Source: CALINF01 sp039990395
GTDB taxonomy: Bacteria > Pseudomonadota > Gammaproteobacteria > Pseudomonadales > Halieaceae
Assembly: GCA_039990395.1 (NCBI GenBank)
Contig: JBDXFZ010000041.1
Span: 124,001 to 188,000, forward strand
Length of the DNA: 64,000 nucleotides
Direction of reading: 5' to 3'
Shown here: piece by piece, positions 1-9,259 of the stretch
Numbering within the stretch: the stretch's first letter is position 1
Layout: each line of letters starts with the position of its first letter
Notes under the pieces: generated by a model
What the model was told of the DNA's origin: nothing
Databases searched by the model: none
What the model saw: only the letters and a program-made list of their open reading frames with translations
Position numbers and translations under genes: made by a program

Positions 1-1071
1 CGCCGCTCGCAGGGCGAGCAGCACCTGCAAAGACGCAACAATGCCATCGCCCGTGGTTGTAACATCGGAACAGATTATGTGCCCTGATGATTCGCCACCG
101 AGAGCCCATTTGTGAGTCTCCATTAGTTCCTTCACGTAGCGATCGCCCACTTTGGCCCGCAGCAATTGCAGACCTTGAGCGCGTAGCGCCACTTCCAGAC
201 CAAGATTGGACATCAGCGTGCCCACGACGCCGGCGTCTGACTTACCCGTGGCAAGGCGATGCATAGCGATGATGTAAATCAGCTCGTCGCCATCGACGAG
301 ATCGCCGTTATTGTCGACAAATAGCACGCGATCGCCATCACCATCGTAAGCAATACCCAGGTCAGCGCCTTGTTCTACCACCCTCTCTGCGAGCAGGTGC
401 GGATCAGTAGACCCAACGCCTTCATTAATATTGAATCCATCTGGCTCTGCACCAACCGCTATCACCTCCGCGCCTAACTCACTCAGCACGCTCGGTGCTA
501 TGTGATACGTAGCGCCATTGGCACAATCCACAACAATGCGCAGCCCGCGCAGAGTAAAACCCTCGGGTACCGTTGCCTTGCAGAACTCGATGTAACGACC
601 TGCTGCATCCACCACCCTTAAAACCTTGCCAATATCCTGCGAAGGGACGACGGTCAGCTGCTTCTCAAGCTCCTCCTCAATAGCGTGCTCAATACTGTCG
701 GCTAGCTTGGAACCGGACGCAGAGAAGAATTTGATGCCATTATCATAGTAGGGGTTGTGTGAGGCACTAATAACAATACCCGCTGCCGCCGCCTGCGTAC
801 GGGTCATCAATGCGACCGCCGGTGTGGGCATTGGCCCCAACAGTTTTACGTCGACACCGGCTGCAACCAGACCTGCTTCCAGAGCAGATTCGAACATATA
901 GCCTGACACCCGTGTGTCCTTACCGATGATCACCGTACTGCGGCCGCCACCCGCCTCGCGCGCAAAAACACGCCCGGCGGCCCAGCCCAATTTCAGCATA
1001 AAGTCCGGCGTGATCGGGTGCTCGCCCACGGCGCCACGAATGCCATCTGTACCAAAAAAACGTTTACTCAT
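1..1071 (-). CDS. glmM: Phosphoglucosamine mutase GlmM (C-terminal part missing at window edge)
   Basis: Converts glucosamine-6-phosphate to glucosamine-1-phosphate for UDP-GlcNAc, peptidoglycan and LPS synthesis in the cytoplasm. The frame is open from the ATG at 1071 to the window edge, about 357 residues of a usual ~445. The N-terminus MSKRFFGTDGIRG is typical. The phosphoserine loop ISASHNP places the catalytic Ser at residue 102, as in E. coli, and the Mg-binding DGDGDR motif is present. The start codon overlaps the folP stop by four bases (ATGA), so the gene is the last seen member of a ftsH-folP-glmM operon, an arrangement common in gammaproteobacteria. The 3' end lies outside the window. 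Confidence 0.96.
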   Translation of the reverse strand, partial: MSKRFFGTDGIRGAVGEHPITPDFMLKLGWAAGRVFAREAGGGRSTVIIGKDTRVSGYMFESALEAGLVAAGVDVKLLGPMPTPAVALMTRTQAAAAGIVISASHNPYYDNGIKFFSASGSKLADSIEHAIEEELEKQLTVVPSQDIGKVLRVVDAAGRYIEFCKATVPEGFTLRGLRIVVDCANGATYHIAPSVLSELGAEVIAVGAEPDGFNINEGVGSTDPHLLAERVVEQGADLGIAYDGDGDRVLFVDNNGDLVDGDELIYIIAMHRLATGKSDAGVVGTLMSNLGLEVALRAQGLQLLRAKVGDRYVKELMETHKWALGGESSGHIICSDVTTTGDGIVASLQVLLALRAA

Positions 1072-1976
1072 ACCTTTCCCAATTGACGCAACGCAGCAAC
1101 CATCGCAATAGCATCCGCCGATTCGCGGACATCGTGCGTTCTAATAATTGTCGCACCGCGCTCAACGGCCAATACTGCCAGTGCGAGGCTCGCGGGTAAA
1201 CGCTCTCCAACCGGCCTGCCCAGTAGCTTACCAATTAGCGATTTGCGCGACAGACCCGCAACGATCGGCAATCCCAACTCCTGCAGCTGAACCAGCCCGT
1301 CTAGCAGCTCGAGGTTATGCGTCACAGTTTTACCAAACCCGAATCCTGGGTCAATGAGAAGCCGCTCTCGCGTGATCCCTGCACCCGCGCAAGCCGCTAT
1401 ACGTTCGGCGAGAAATTCACTCACTTCCGCAACCACATTTTTATACTTTGGCGCAGACTGCATGGCGTCGGGCTCGCCTTGCATATGCATCAGGCAGACC
1501 GGCAAACCGGTCTCTGCTGCCGCTTCAAGCGCGCCTTCCCGGCGCAGTGCCCTGACGTCGTTGATCAAATGCGCGCCGGCTGCTGCTGCCGCGCGCATCA
1601 CTGCAGGGGAGCTGGTATCCACCGAGATAATCGCGTCAAACTCGTTGCGTAGTTTCTCTACGACAGGCACCACACGATGCAGCTCTTCTTCCAGCGGTAC
1701 CGGCTCCGCACCCGGGCGCGTCGACTCACCGCCAATATCGAGAATCGTAGCACCGGCGGCCACCATTATTTGGGCACGCTCTAGCGTTGCATCAAGTTGC
1801 AGGCGATCGCCTGTGTACAGTGACCCACCGTCGGAAAAGGAGTCGGGAGTTGTATTGATTACCCCCATGATCTGGGGCGTGGAAAGGTTTAGAGGCATAC
1901 CGGCGCAATCAAGCGCCGGCATGCTGTGCTGCAATGTGTTCAAGGCGAGCTGCTTAGTGCTCGCCTGCGGGTCCAC
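1068..1976 (-). CDS. folP: Dihydropteroate synthase FolP
   Basis: Condenses 6-hydroxymethyl-7,8-dihydropterin pyrophosphate with p-aminobenzoate in folate synthesis; it is the sulfonamide target. The pterin-binding signature MGVINTTPDSFSDGG lies at about residues 37-51, followed by GGESTRPGA, and by DPGFGFGKT and SRKS further on, in TIM-barrel order. With the GTG at 1976 the protein has 302 residues and the gene overlaps the ftsH 3' end by 23 bp. An internal ATG at 1922 (codon 19) would give a protein closer to the usual ~280 residues. Neither start has a clear ribosome site, so the start is uncertain. The stop overlaps the glmM start. Confidence 0.95.
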   Translation of the reverse strand: MDPQASTKQLALNTLQHSMPALDCAGMPLNLSTPQIMGVINTTPDSFSDGGSLYTGDRLQLDATLERAQIMVAAGATILDIGGESTRPGAEPVPLEEELHRVVPVVEKLRNEFDAIISVDTSSPAVMRAAAAAGAHLINDVRALRREGALEAAAETGLPVCLMHMQGEPDAMQSAPKYKNVVAEVSEFLAERIAACAGAGITRERLLIDPGFGFGKTVTHNLELLDGLVQLQELGLPIVAGLSRKSLIGKLLGRPVGERLPASLALAVLAVERGATIIRTHDVRESADAIAMVAALRQLGKV

Positions 1977-3891
1977 CGATAGGGCTGGCAGGGTCGGGGC
2001 GATCGTCCTTGGCGCTCACTTCGCCTGCATCATCGCTGCTGCCAGCGTCGTTGTCGGAATCCCAGTCGCTGGGCGGACCAGGTACACGCCCGGACATAAT
2101 CACGTCGATCTGAGCCGCATCGATAGTTTCGTACTGCATTAACGCATCTGCCATTAGGTGCAGCTTGTCCACATTCTCCTCGAGAATACGCTGAGCAGAC
2201 TGATAGCAGTCATCGATAATCGTGCGGACTTCCTGATCGATTTGGCGCGCAGTATCATCGGACATTGCCTGATGCTGCTGTCCTGCACTACGACCCAAAA
2301 ATACTTCCTCGCCGCCCTCATCGTATAAAAGCGGGCCCATCTTCTCCGACAGTCCCCACTTGGTTACCATGTTGCGGGCGATTTCGGTGGCTCGCTGAAT
2401 ATCATTAGAGGCACCCGTCGTAATCCCGTCACGACCCAGCGTCATTTCTTCGGCGATTCGCCCGCCAAACAAACTACAGATCTGACTGACAATGTGACGC
2501 CGACTATGGCTGTACCGATCTTCTTCGGGGAGGAACATGGTGACACCCAGCGCTCTACCGCGAGGAATGATGCTCACCTTGTAAACCGGGTCGTGCTCGG
2601 GAACCAAACGTCCGACGATAGCGTGCCCGGCCTCGTGATAAGCCGTATTACGCTTCTCGTCCTCAGACATAACCATGGACTTGCGCTCTGCGCCCATCAT
2701 GATTTTGTCCTTGGCTAGCTCAAAGTGCTGCATTCCCACCGTGCGCACATTGGCGCGCGCTGCAAACAATGCCGCCTCATTTACCAGGTTCGCCAGATCT
2801 GCACCCGAAAAGCCGGGCGTGCCACGCGCGATTTTGCTCGCATCAACGTTTTCTGCCACTGGCACCTTGCGCATATGGACTTTAAGGATCTGCTCGCGAC
2901 CGCGAATATCGGGGAGGCCTACCACCACCTGACGGTCAAAGCGACCGGGGCGAAGCAATGCCGGATCCAGCACGTCAGGGCGGTTGGTTGCCGCAATGAC
3001 AATCACGCCATCGTTACCTTCAAAACCATCCATCTCGACCAGCAACTGGTTCAGTGTTTGCTCGCGTTCGTCATGTCCGCCGCCAAGTCCAGCGCCACGA
3101 TGACGACCCACTGCATCTATCTCATCAATAAAAATGATGCACGGTGATTGCTTCTTGGCCTGCTCAAACATGTCTCTGACGCGTGATGCGCCAACACCCA
3201 CAAACATTTCCACAAAATCCGAGCCTGAGATAGAGAAGAAAGGTACCTTCGCTTCGCCGGCTATCGCCTTGGCCAGTAATGTCTTACCCGTGCCTGGCTG
3301 ACCCACCATCAGAACACCGCGGGGAATACGACCGCCCAGTTTCTGAAAACGGCTGGGGTCACGCAGGAACTCAACCAGCTCCTGCACATCTTCTTTAGCT
3401 TCGTCGACACCTGCCACGTCGGCAAAGGTCGTCGTTATCTGGTCTTCGCCCAACAAACGCGCCTTGCTCTTGCCAAAGCTCATCGGGCCACCACGGCCGC
3501 CGCCACCGCCTTGCATCTGGCGCATGAAGAACATAAAGACAGCGATAATAATCAGTATCGGGAAGCTGGCGACCAAAAGCTGTGTCCACACACTTTGCTG
3601 CTCTGGCTTGCGGCCTTCAACCTCTACCTTGTGCGACAACATGTCGTCCATTAGCTTGGGATCTTCAACCATGGGACGAATGGTCTCGAACATCGAGCCA
3701 TCATAGCGCTCCCCACTGATCGTTAATCCGTCGACCACAACCTTCTTCACCTGGTCGTTCTGGACTTCCTGAACAAAGTCGGAGTAACCCACCTGCTCGG
3801 TTGGGCTCTGCATATTGAAGTTGTTGAATATCGACAACAACACCGCGGCTATCACGAGCCATAAAAGTAAATTTTTTGCCATATTATCCAC
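1954..3891 (-). CDS. ftsH: ATP-dependent inner-membrane zinc metalloprotease FtsH
   Basis: A membrane-anchored AAA+ protease that degrades misassembled membrane proteins and short-lived regulators such as LpxC. Two membrane segments lie near residues 8-24 and 104-124. Walker A is GQPGTGKT at 197-204 (E. coli has P where this has Q), Walker B IIFIDEID is at 252-259, the second region of homology follows, and the zinc site HEAGH is at 419-423. Length 645 is usual. The GTG start at 3891 is supported by GAGG eight bases upstream and parallels the longer E. coli start; the ATG at 3882 (MAKNLL) is too far from that site. It heads the ftsH-folP-glmM operon. Confidence 0.97.
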   Translation of the reverse strand: MDNMAKNLLLWLVIAAVLLSIFNNFNMQSPTEQVGYSDFVQEVQNDQVKKVVVDGLTISGERYDGSMFETIRPMVEDPKLMDDMLSHKVEVEGRKPEQQSVWTQLLVASFPILIIIAVFMFFMRQMQGGGGGRGGPMSFGKSKARLLGEDQITTTFADVAGVDEAKEDVQELVEFLRDPSRFQKLGGRIPRGVLMVGQPGTGKTLLAKAIAGEAKVPFFSISGSDFVEMFVGVGASRVRDMFEQAKKQSPCIIFIDEIDAVGRHRGAGLGGGHDEREQTLNQLLVEMDGFEGNDGVIVIAATNRPDVLDPALLRPGRFDRQVVVGLPDIRGREQILKVHMRKVPVAENVDASKIARGTPGFSGADLANLVNEAALFAARANVRTVGMQHFELAKDKIMMGAERKSMVMSEDEKRNTAYHEAGHAIVGRLVPEHDPVYKVSIIPRGRALGVTMFLPEEDRYSHSRRHIVSQICSLFGGRIAEEMTLGRDGITTGASNDIQRATEIARNMVTKWGLSEKMGPLLYDEGGEEVFLGRSAGQQHQAMSDDTARQIDQEVRTIIDDCYQSAQRILEENVDKLHLMADALMQYETIDAAQIDVIMSGRVPGPPSDWDSDNDAGSSDDAGEVSAKDDRPDPASPIGGPAGEH

Positions 3892-4093
3892 TGCTGCTAC
3901 CTCACAAAGACACCGCCCGAATGGCGGGAGTGACAGCTTCCTACTCCTTGATTATAGCTGGAATTTTCACCGGTAACCGCCAGCTAATGCGGTTACGGCA
4001 GGGACCTGTTATGCATCCCTAAAATCTTGATACGTTCATTCGCGGGAAACTTCTCACCGCAATTTACTACACTTGGGTCGGCCACTCCATTTT

Positions 4094-4720
4094 TCAACCC
4101 CCTTTGAAGTCTCTAGCCACAATGTAAACTTCTCGGGAGCGGGCCCGGGATGCGGCAGGCTTGCGGGTCACCACCCGGCCAAACCCGGCGCGCGTGTCGC
4201 TCATAAGGGCATCAAAACCTTCGCCATGGAACACCTTGGCCACAAATGACCCGCCCGCAGGCAGTACAGCGCGGGCCATATCCAGTGCCAACTCTACCAG
4301 ATACATCGCCCTTGGCAGATCGACTGCCGCCATACCACTCATATTAGGCGCCATGTCCGACACCACCACATCTACCGGGCTGCCGTCCAAGCTGGCCAAA
4401 ATCTGCTCAAACACAGCGTCCTCGGTGAAATCACCCTTTATGAAATCCACACCCGCCAGTCCGTCCATCGGCAAAATATCTGATGCTACAACCCGACCGT
4501 GATGCCCCACCAGCTCAGCAGCTACCTGCGACCAACCTCCGGGCGCACTCCCAAGGTCGAGAACCGTCATACCGGGCCGTATAAGCTTGTCGCGCTCTTG
4601 CAGTTCCAACAGCTTGTAGCAGGCACGAGAGCGATAACCTTCGCGCTGCGCCTGCTGCACATACATGTCGGAGTGATGCTCCTGGAGCCACGCCTTACTG
4701 GAGGATTTCTTCTTCGCCAT
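4094..4720 (-). CDS. rlmE: 23S rRNA 2'-O-ribose methyltransferase RlmE (FtsJ/RrmJ)
   Basis: Methylates the ribose of U2552 in the A-loop of 23S rRNA on the 50S subunit, using S-adenosylmethionine. At 208 residues it has the family's usual size. The SAM motif LDLGSAPGGWSQ is clear, and the K-D-K-E tetrad can be read as the Lys of RACYKL, the Asp of SDMAPNMSG, the Lys of VAKVFHGEG and the Glu of SREVY. The N-terminus is basic (AKKKSSSKAW), fitting RNA binding. It lies upstream of ftsH, the order known from E. coli and Pseudomonas, and is divergent from yhbY across an 86-bp gap. No terminator was seen before ftsH, so read-through into ftsH is possible. Confidence 0.96.
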   Translation of the reverse strand: MAKKKSSSKAWLQEHHSDMYVQQAQREGYRSRACYKLLELQERDKLIRPGMTVLDLGSAPGGWSQVAAELVGHHGRVVASDILPMDGLAGVDFIKGDFTEDAVFEQILASLDGSPVDVVVSDMAPNMSGMAAVDLPRAMYLVELALDMARAVLPAGGSFVAKVFHGEGFDALMSDTRAGFGRVVTRKPAASRARSREVYIVARDFKGG

Positions 4721-4806
4721 GGGATATCAGCTTTCAGTTTCGGGACGGAGCGCGCTTGTGTACACTACGCGCCCCCGGAATGGTCCCATTGTAACGCGGA
4801 ATCAGC

Positions 4807-5118
4807 ATGAGCAAGAGTGGCAAACAAGACATCAAACAGCTAAGGGCTATTGGCCATAAGCTACGACCTGTTGTTACGGTCGCAGGAAAAGGGCTTAGCG
4901 ATGGTGTGGTAAGCGAAGTAGAGCGCGCGCTTAAGGATCACGAGCTGATCAAGATCAAACTTGCGGTCGGCGACAAGGCGGCGCGAATTGCTGTAACTGA
5001 AGAGCTGTGTGAGCGCACCGGGTCTGAAGTGGTGCAGAGCATCGGCAGTGTCATCTTGGTGTTGCGCCGCACAAAAAATCCCGATCCAGGTCTTTCAAAC
5101 CTCATCCGCAGGCTTTGA
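4807..5118 (+). CDS. yhbY: YhbY/CRS1 family ribosome-associated RNA-binding protein
   Basis: A 103-residue single-domain CRM protein that associates with pre-50S particles in E. coli. The hallmark GKGL loop appears as VAGKGLSDGVV near residues 24-34, after the family's N-terminal helix (KQLRAIGHKLRPVVTVAGK). The middle DHELIKIKLAV and the C-terminal VILVLRRTKN fit the alpha/beta fold. The ATG at 4807 follows a purine-rich stretch. Divergent pairing with rlmE is widely conserved in gammaproteobacteria, and both products act on the large subunit, which supports a ribosome assembly role. Confidence 0.93.
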   Translation: MSKSGKQDIKQLRAIGHKLRPVVTVAGKGLSDGVVSEVERALKDHELIKIKLAVGDKAARIAVTEELCERTGSEVVQSIGSVILVLRRTKNPDPGLSNLIRRL

Positions 5119-5190
5119 GTGGCGGCTGCTTCACGCAGCCCTCTGCAGTCGCTATGATCAACCCTATATCAACACGCGAGACATGGCGCT

Positions 5191-5535
5191 ATGGGAGAAC
5201 TGCTCGAGTTCCCGTCACAACAAGCACAGGGCCTAGCCTACCTCGACCGACAACTGCGGTTGTTACTCGCCGCTAAGGGCGCCGATCAACAACTCATAGA
5301 CTTCGCCGTTTCCCAACTTACCGACACCTACACGGAACTGAGCGAGAGTGAGCAGTACAGTTTTAAGGTTGAGCTGCCAGAACGGCTGACACAAGAAGAG
5401 AGTGACGCCCTGGCACTGCAGATCAATGAAGGGCTAACGGGATTAAGAGCGGAAAACCATGCACTGATGCTTAAGCTGGTTGCCCAGTTGGTACTCGCAG
5501 AAGTTCGCCTTTTTCAGCACGAACGTCCGGACTGA
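5191..5535 (+). CDS. Hypothetical protein, 114 aa, downstream of yhbY
   Basis: I do not recognise this protein. It is acidic, mostly helical in appearance, without a signal peptide or membrane segment, so probably cytoplasmic. The N-terminus MGELLEFPSQQAQ resembles the short leader seen in some small gammaproteobacterial proteins beginning with a (L)EFPxQ element, but I cannot assign a family. It reads in the same direction as yhbY, 72 bp downstream, and converges on greA with a 24-bp gap. The frame is fully open with balanced codon use, which argues that it is a real gene. No promoter or strong ribosome site stood out. Confidence 0.7.
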   Translation: MGELLEFPSQQAQGLAYLDRQLRLLLAAKGADQQLIDFAVSQLTDTYTELSESEQYSFKVELPERLTQEESDALALQINEGLTGLRAENHALMLKLVAQLVLAEVRLFQHERPD

Positions 5536-5559
5536 CTATCAGCCTGCTACCACTTCTGG

Positions 5560-6036
5560 CTACAGGTGTTGCACCTGATCGATCTCGTATTCGATATCAC
5601 CACCGGGCGCTTTCACAACGACCACATCGCCCTCTTCCTTGCCGATTAACGCGCGCGCAATCGGAGAGCCAATAGATATCAGGTTGAGCTTAACGTCGGC
5701 TTCGTCCTCACCCACTATCTTGTAGGTAACCGTGTCGTCCGTCTCTAAATTGATGAGGTCGATGGTAGTGCCAAAAATCACCTTGCCGGTTTTAGGAATC
5801 GTGGTCACGTCGATAACCTGAGCGCCGCCAAGCTTGCCCTCGATCTCCATGACTCTACCTTCGTTAAAGCTCTGCTGTTCACGCGCTGCGTGGTACTCGG
5901 CATTCTCTTTAAGATCGCCATGCTCCCGCGCGTCGGCAATAGCCTCTACGATGCGGGGTCGATCAACCTTCTTGAGGTGCTCAAGCTCCGCACGCAGAGC
6001 TGCCTCACCTGCTACTGTCATAGGTACCTTATTCAT
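5560..6036 (-). CDS. greA: Transcription elongation factor GreA
   Basis: Binds the RNA polymerase secondary channel and stimulates cleavage of backtracked transcripts. The 158-residue protein starting MNKVPMTVAGEAALRAEL has the usual length. The N-terminal coiled coil carries the acidic tip ARE-HGDLKENAEYHAA, and the C-terminal FKBP-like domain includes SPIARALIGKEEGD. A longer in-frame extension to 6108 exists but would overlap carB deeply; the ATG at 6036 overlaps the carB stop by four bases (ATGA), the start used here. It is the last gene of a carA-carB-greA operon, a common gammaproteobacterial order. Confidence 0.96.
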   Translation of the reverse strand: MNKVPMTVAGEAALRAELEHLKKVDRPRIVEAIADAREHGDLKENAEYHAAREQQSFNEGRVMEIEGKLGGAQVIDVTTIPKTGKVIFGTTIDLINLETDDTVTYKIVGEDEADVKLNLISIGSPIARALIGKEEGDVVVVKAPGGDIEYEIDQVQHL

Positions 6037-9000
6037 GCACCGATACTCCCATGAAGATCCTGCAGACGACGGACCTTCTTGTCGCCCTCTCGTCTTAACG
6101 ACATACAAATTGCCTCTGCCGCGGCAAGCGTTGTGGTATAGAACACACGGTGGGCTTCAGCGCTGGCTCGAATGGGCGCTGAATCAGTAATCGCTCGGCG
6201 GCCCTCGGTTGTATTCACAATAAAATCAGCTTCATCGTTCTTGATCATATCCACAATATGCGGGCGGCCTTCCAACACTTTGTTTACGCGTTTCACGCTA
6301 AGGCCAGCCTCTTCCAGAGCATCAGCAGTACCGCGCGTCGCCGCCAGAGAAAACCCCAGGGCCGAGAGCTCACGCGCCACTGCAACTGCACCGGGTTTAT
6401 CAACATCGCGCACACTGAGTAACACGGTGCCAGAACGTGGTGCTGGATCGCCCGCGGCCAACTGAGCTTTGGCAAAGGCATCGGCGAACGTATCGCCGGT
6501 ACCCATAACCTCACCGGTAGACTTCATCTCCGGGCCCAATATTGGATCCACGCCTGGGAATTTGTTGAACGGCATGACCGCTTCTTTGACGCTGAAGTAA
6601 GGTGGCACGATCTCGCGGGTAAAGCCCTGCGAGACCAGCGACTGACCTGCCATGCAACGTGCTGCAATCTTGGCCAGCGAAGTGCCTACGCACTTCGAAA
6701 CGAAGGGCACCGTTCGGGATGCCCGCGGATTCACTTCGATCACATAAATTTCGTTGTCCTGCCACGCCAGCTGCACATTCATCAGGCCGCGCACACCCAA
6801 CTCCAGTGCCATAAGCTTAACCTGCTCTCGCATTTCGTCCTGTACTTCAGGTGCGAGGCTGTACGGTGGCAGTGAGCACGCAGAATCACCCGAGTGCACG
6901 CCGGCTTGCTCAATGTGCTGCATAATCGCGCCGATAACGACCTGCTCGCCGTCACTGACTGCATCGATATCAATCTCAATGGCAGCGCTGAGAAAGCTGT
7001 CTAGTAGAACCGGGGCGTCATCAGAGGCCTGAACGGCATCACGCATGTAGCGCAACAGGTCTTCCTCGCGATACACAACCTCCATCGCCCGACCACCCAG
7101 TACATAAGATGGCCGCACAACCAGCGGATAACCAATGGTTTGCGCTGCCTCTACTGCCTCCTCGGTACTGCGCACCGTGGTATTGGCCGGCTGCTTCAGG
7201 CCCAGCCGCTGAATCATCTGCTGAAAGCGCTCACGATCTTCGGCGCGATCAATGGCATCAGGGGTGGTACCGATAATTGGCACGCCTTCTGCCTCCAGCG
7301 CCCGCGCCAGCTTCAATGGAGTCTGCCCACCAAACTGCACAATCACGCCCTTGGGCTTCTCAAGATCGACGATCTCGAGTACGTCCTCAAGAGTTACTGG
7401 CTCGAAGTAAAGCCTGTCTGAGGTATCGTAGTCAGTAGAGACGGTCTCGGGGTTGCAGTTGACCATGATGGCCTCGTAACCATCTTCACGCATGGCCAGT
7501 GCCGCATGGACGCAGCAGTAATCAAACTCGATACCTTGGCCAATGCGGTTGGGTCCGCCTCCCAAAACCAAAATTTTGTCTTTGCTAGTAGGTGCAGCTT
7601 CACATTCCTGTTCGTACGTGGAATACATGTAGGCTGTGGCAGACGCAAACTCTGCTGCACACGTATCCACCCGCTTATAAACCGGTCGAATACCCATCGC
7701 CTGACGATGCCTGCGCACCTCTTGCTCGGGCTGCGCCAGCAGCACACCCAGACGCGAATCCGAGAACCCTTTGCGCTTTAGCGCGTACATCTGCTGCTTG
7801 TCGATGGCCGCAAGCTCAACCGACTTCAAGCTATCTTCGGTAGTGATGAGGTCTTGAATCTGCACCAGAAACCAGGGATCCACACCGGAGTACTTATTGA
7901 CTTCCTCAACGCTCATACCAGCACGGAACGCGTCGCCCAGATACCAGATACGATCGGGGCCGGGATTCGTCAATTCCGAAATCAGCTCGTCACGCAGGTC
8001 GGGGTTGTCGACATCCATCATGTGTTCAAAACCAGACGATCCAACTTCCAGACCGCGCAGTGCTTTCTGCACAGACTCCTGAAAGGTTCGTCCAATCGCC
8101 ATCACCTCACCCACTGATTTCATCTGGGTGGTGAGACGCGGATCTGCCGCGTCGAATTTTTCAAATGCAAAGCGAGGAATCTTCGTTACCACATAGTCGA
8201 TAGACGGCTCGAAAGACGCTGGTGTTGCACCGCCAGTGATATCGTTCTGCAGCTCATCCAGCGTAAAGCCTACGGCCAATTTGGCCGCAACCTTGGCGAT
8301 TGGGAAACCGGTGGCTTTGGATGCCAGTGCCGACGAACGACTCACCCGCGGGTTCATCTCGATGATCACCAGGCGACCTGTCTCGGGATCCTGCCCAAAC
8401 TGTACGTTGGAACCACCTGTCTCTACCCCGATTTCGCGCAATACCGCCAGCGAGGCGTTGCGCATAATCTGGTATTCCTTGTCTGTCAGCGTTTGTGCAG
8501 GTGCAACAGTGATCGAGTCGCCCGTATGCACACCCATGGCGTCAAAATTTTCAATCGCGCACACGATAATGCAGTTGTCATTCTTGTCGCGCACCACTTC
8601 CATCTCGAACTCTTTCCAGCCAATGAGCGACTCGTCAATGAGCAGCTCCTTGGTCGGCGAAAGGTCGAGTCCACGCGTACAGATCTCTTCAAACTCATCA
8701 CGGTTGTAGGCAATACCCCCACCCGAACCGCCCATGGTAAAGGAGGGCCTGATGATGCATGGAAAACCGATTTGGTCGAGCACCTGGTGTGCTTCTTCCA
8801 TACTGTGGGCGGTTGCAGAGTTAGGCGTATCGAGGCCTATCCGCTTCATGGCATCATCGAACAGCTGGCGGTCCTCCGCCATGTCGATCGCTTCCTTGGT
8901 GGCGCCGATCATCTCTACGCCGAATTTTTCCAGTACACCTTCGCGCGCCAGATCCAGTGCACAGTTCAGTGCCGTCTGACCACCCATCGTTGGCAGCAGT

Positions 9001-9254
9001 GCGTCGGGCTTTTCGACTTCGATGATGCGACTTACCGTGCGCCACTCAATGGGTTCGATATACGTCGCATCGGCCATGGCCGGGTCAGTCATGATGGTCG
9101 CAGGATTCGAATTCACCAGTATCACCCGGTAGCCTTCTTCACGCAGGGCTTTACAGGCCTGAGCACCCGAGTAATCAAATTCGCATGCCTGTCCTATGAC
9201 AATAGGACCAGCACCGAGTATCAGGATGCTTTTCAGGTCAGTTCTCTTGGGCAT
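6033..9254 (-). CDS. carB: Carbamoyl-phosphate synthase large subunit CarB
   Basis: Uses ammonia from CarA, bicarbonate and two ATP to form carbamoyl phosphate for arginine and pyrimidine synthesis. At 1073 residues it has full family length. Two homologous ATP-grasp halves are visible: the first begins ILILGAGPIVIGQACEFDYS, the second ILVLGGGPNRIGQGIEFDYC near residue 560. The C-terminal ~140 residues form the MGS-like regulatory domain, the site of UMP and ornithine control in E. coli. It sits 5 bp downstream of carA and overlaps greA by four bases, so carA-carB-greA are probably cotranscribed. Confidence 0.98.
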   Translation of the reverse strand: MPKRTDLKSILILGAGPIVIGQACEFDYSGAQACKALREEGYRVILVNSNPATIMTDPAMADATYIEPIEWRTVSRIIEVEKPDALLPTMGGQTALNCALDLAREGVLEKFGVEMIGATKEAIDMAEDRQLFDDAMKRIGLDTPNSATAHSMEEAHQVLDQIGFPCIIRPSFTMGGSGGGIAYNRDEFEEICTRGLDLSPTKELLIDESLIGWKEFEMEVVRDKNDNCIIVCAIENFDAMGVHTGDSITVAPAQTLTDKEYQIMRNASLAVLREIGVETGGSNVQFGQDPETGRLVIIEMNPRVSRSSALASKATGFPIAKVAAKLAVGFTLDELQNDITGGATPASFEPSIDYVVTKIPRFAFEKFDAADPRLTTQMKSVGEVMAIGRTFQESVQKALRGLEVGSSGFEHMMDVDNPDLRDELISELTNPGPDRIWYLGDAFRAGMSVEEVNKYSGVDPWFLVQIQDLITTEDSLKSVELAAIDKQQMYALKRKGFSDSRLGVLLAQPEQEVRRHRQAMGIRPVYKRVDTCAAEFASATAYMYSTYEQECEAAPTSKDKILVLGGGPNRIGQGIEFDYCCVHAALAMREDGYEAIMVNCNPETVSTDYDTSDRLYFEPVTLEDVLEIVDLEKPKGVIVQFGGQTPLKLARALEAEGVPIIGTTPDAIDRAEDRERFQQMIQRLGLKQPANTTVRSTEEAVEAAQTIGYPLVVRPSYVLGGRAMEVVYREEDLLRYMRDAVQASDDAPVLLDSFLSAAIEIDIDAVSDGEQVVIGAIMQHIEQAGVHSGDSACSLPPYSLAPEVQDEMREQVKLMALELGVRGLMNVQLAWQDNEIYVIEVNPRASRTVPFVSKCVGTSLAKIAARCMAGQSLVSQGFTREIVPPYFSVKEAVMPFNKFPGVDPILGPEMKSTGEVMGTGDTFADAFAKAQLAAGDPAPRSGTVLLSVRDVDKPGAVAVARELSALGFSLAATRGTADALEEAGLSVKRVNKVLEGRPHIVDMIKNDEADFIVNTTEGRRAITDSAPIRASAEAHRVFYTTTLAAAEAICMSLRREGDKKVRRLQDLHGSIGA

Positions 9255-9259
9255 GGCGG

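Noticed and set aside
1354..2142. 262-codon plus-strand open frame opposite folP/ftsH
   Set aside because: It is antisense to two clear genes, Ser/Arg/Pro-rich and without family features; a shadow of GC-biased codon use.
5566..5582. Palindrome CAGGTGTTGCACCTG near the greA stop as a terminator
   Set aside because: It lies inside the greA coding end and lacks a T tract.
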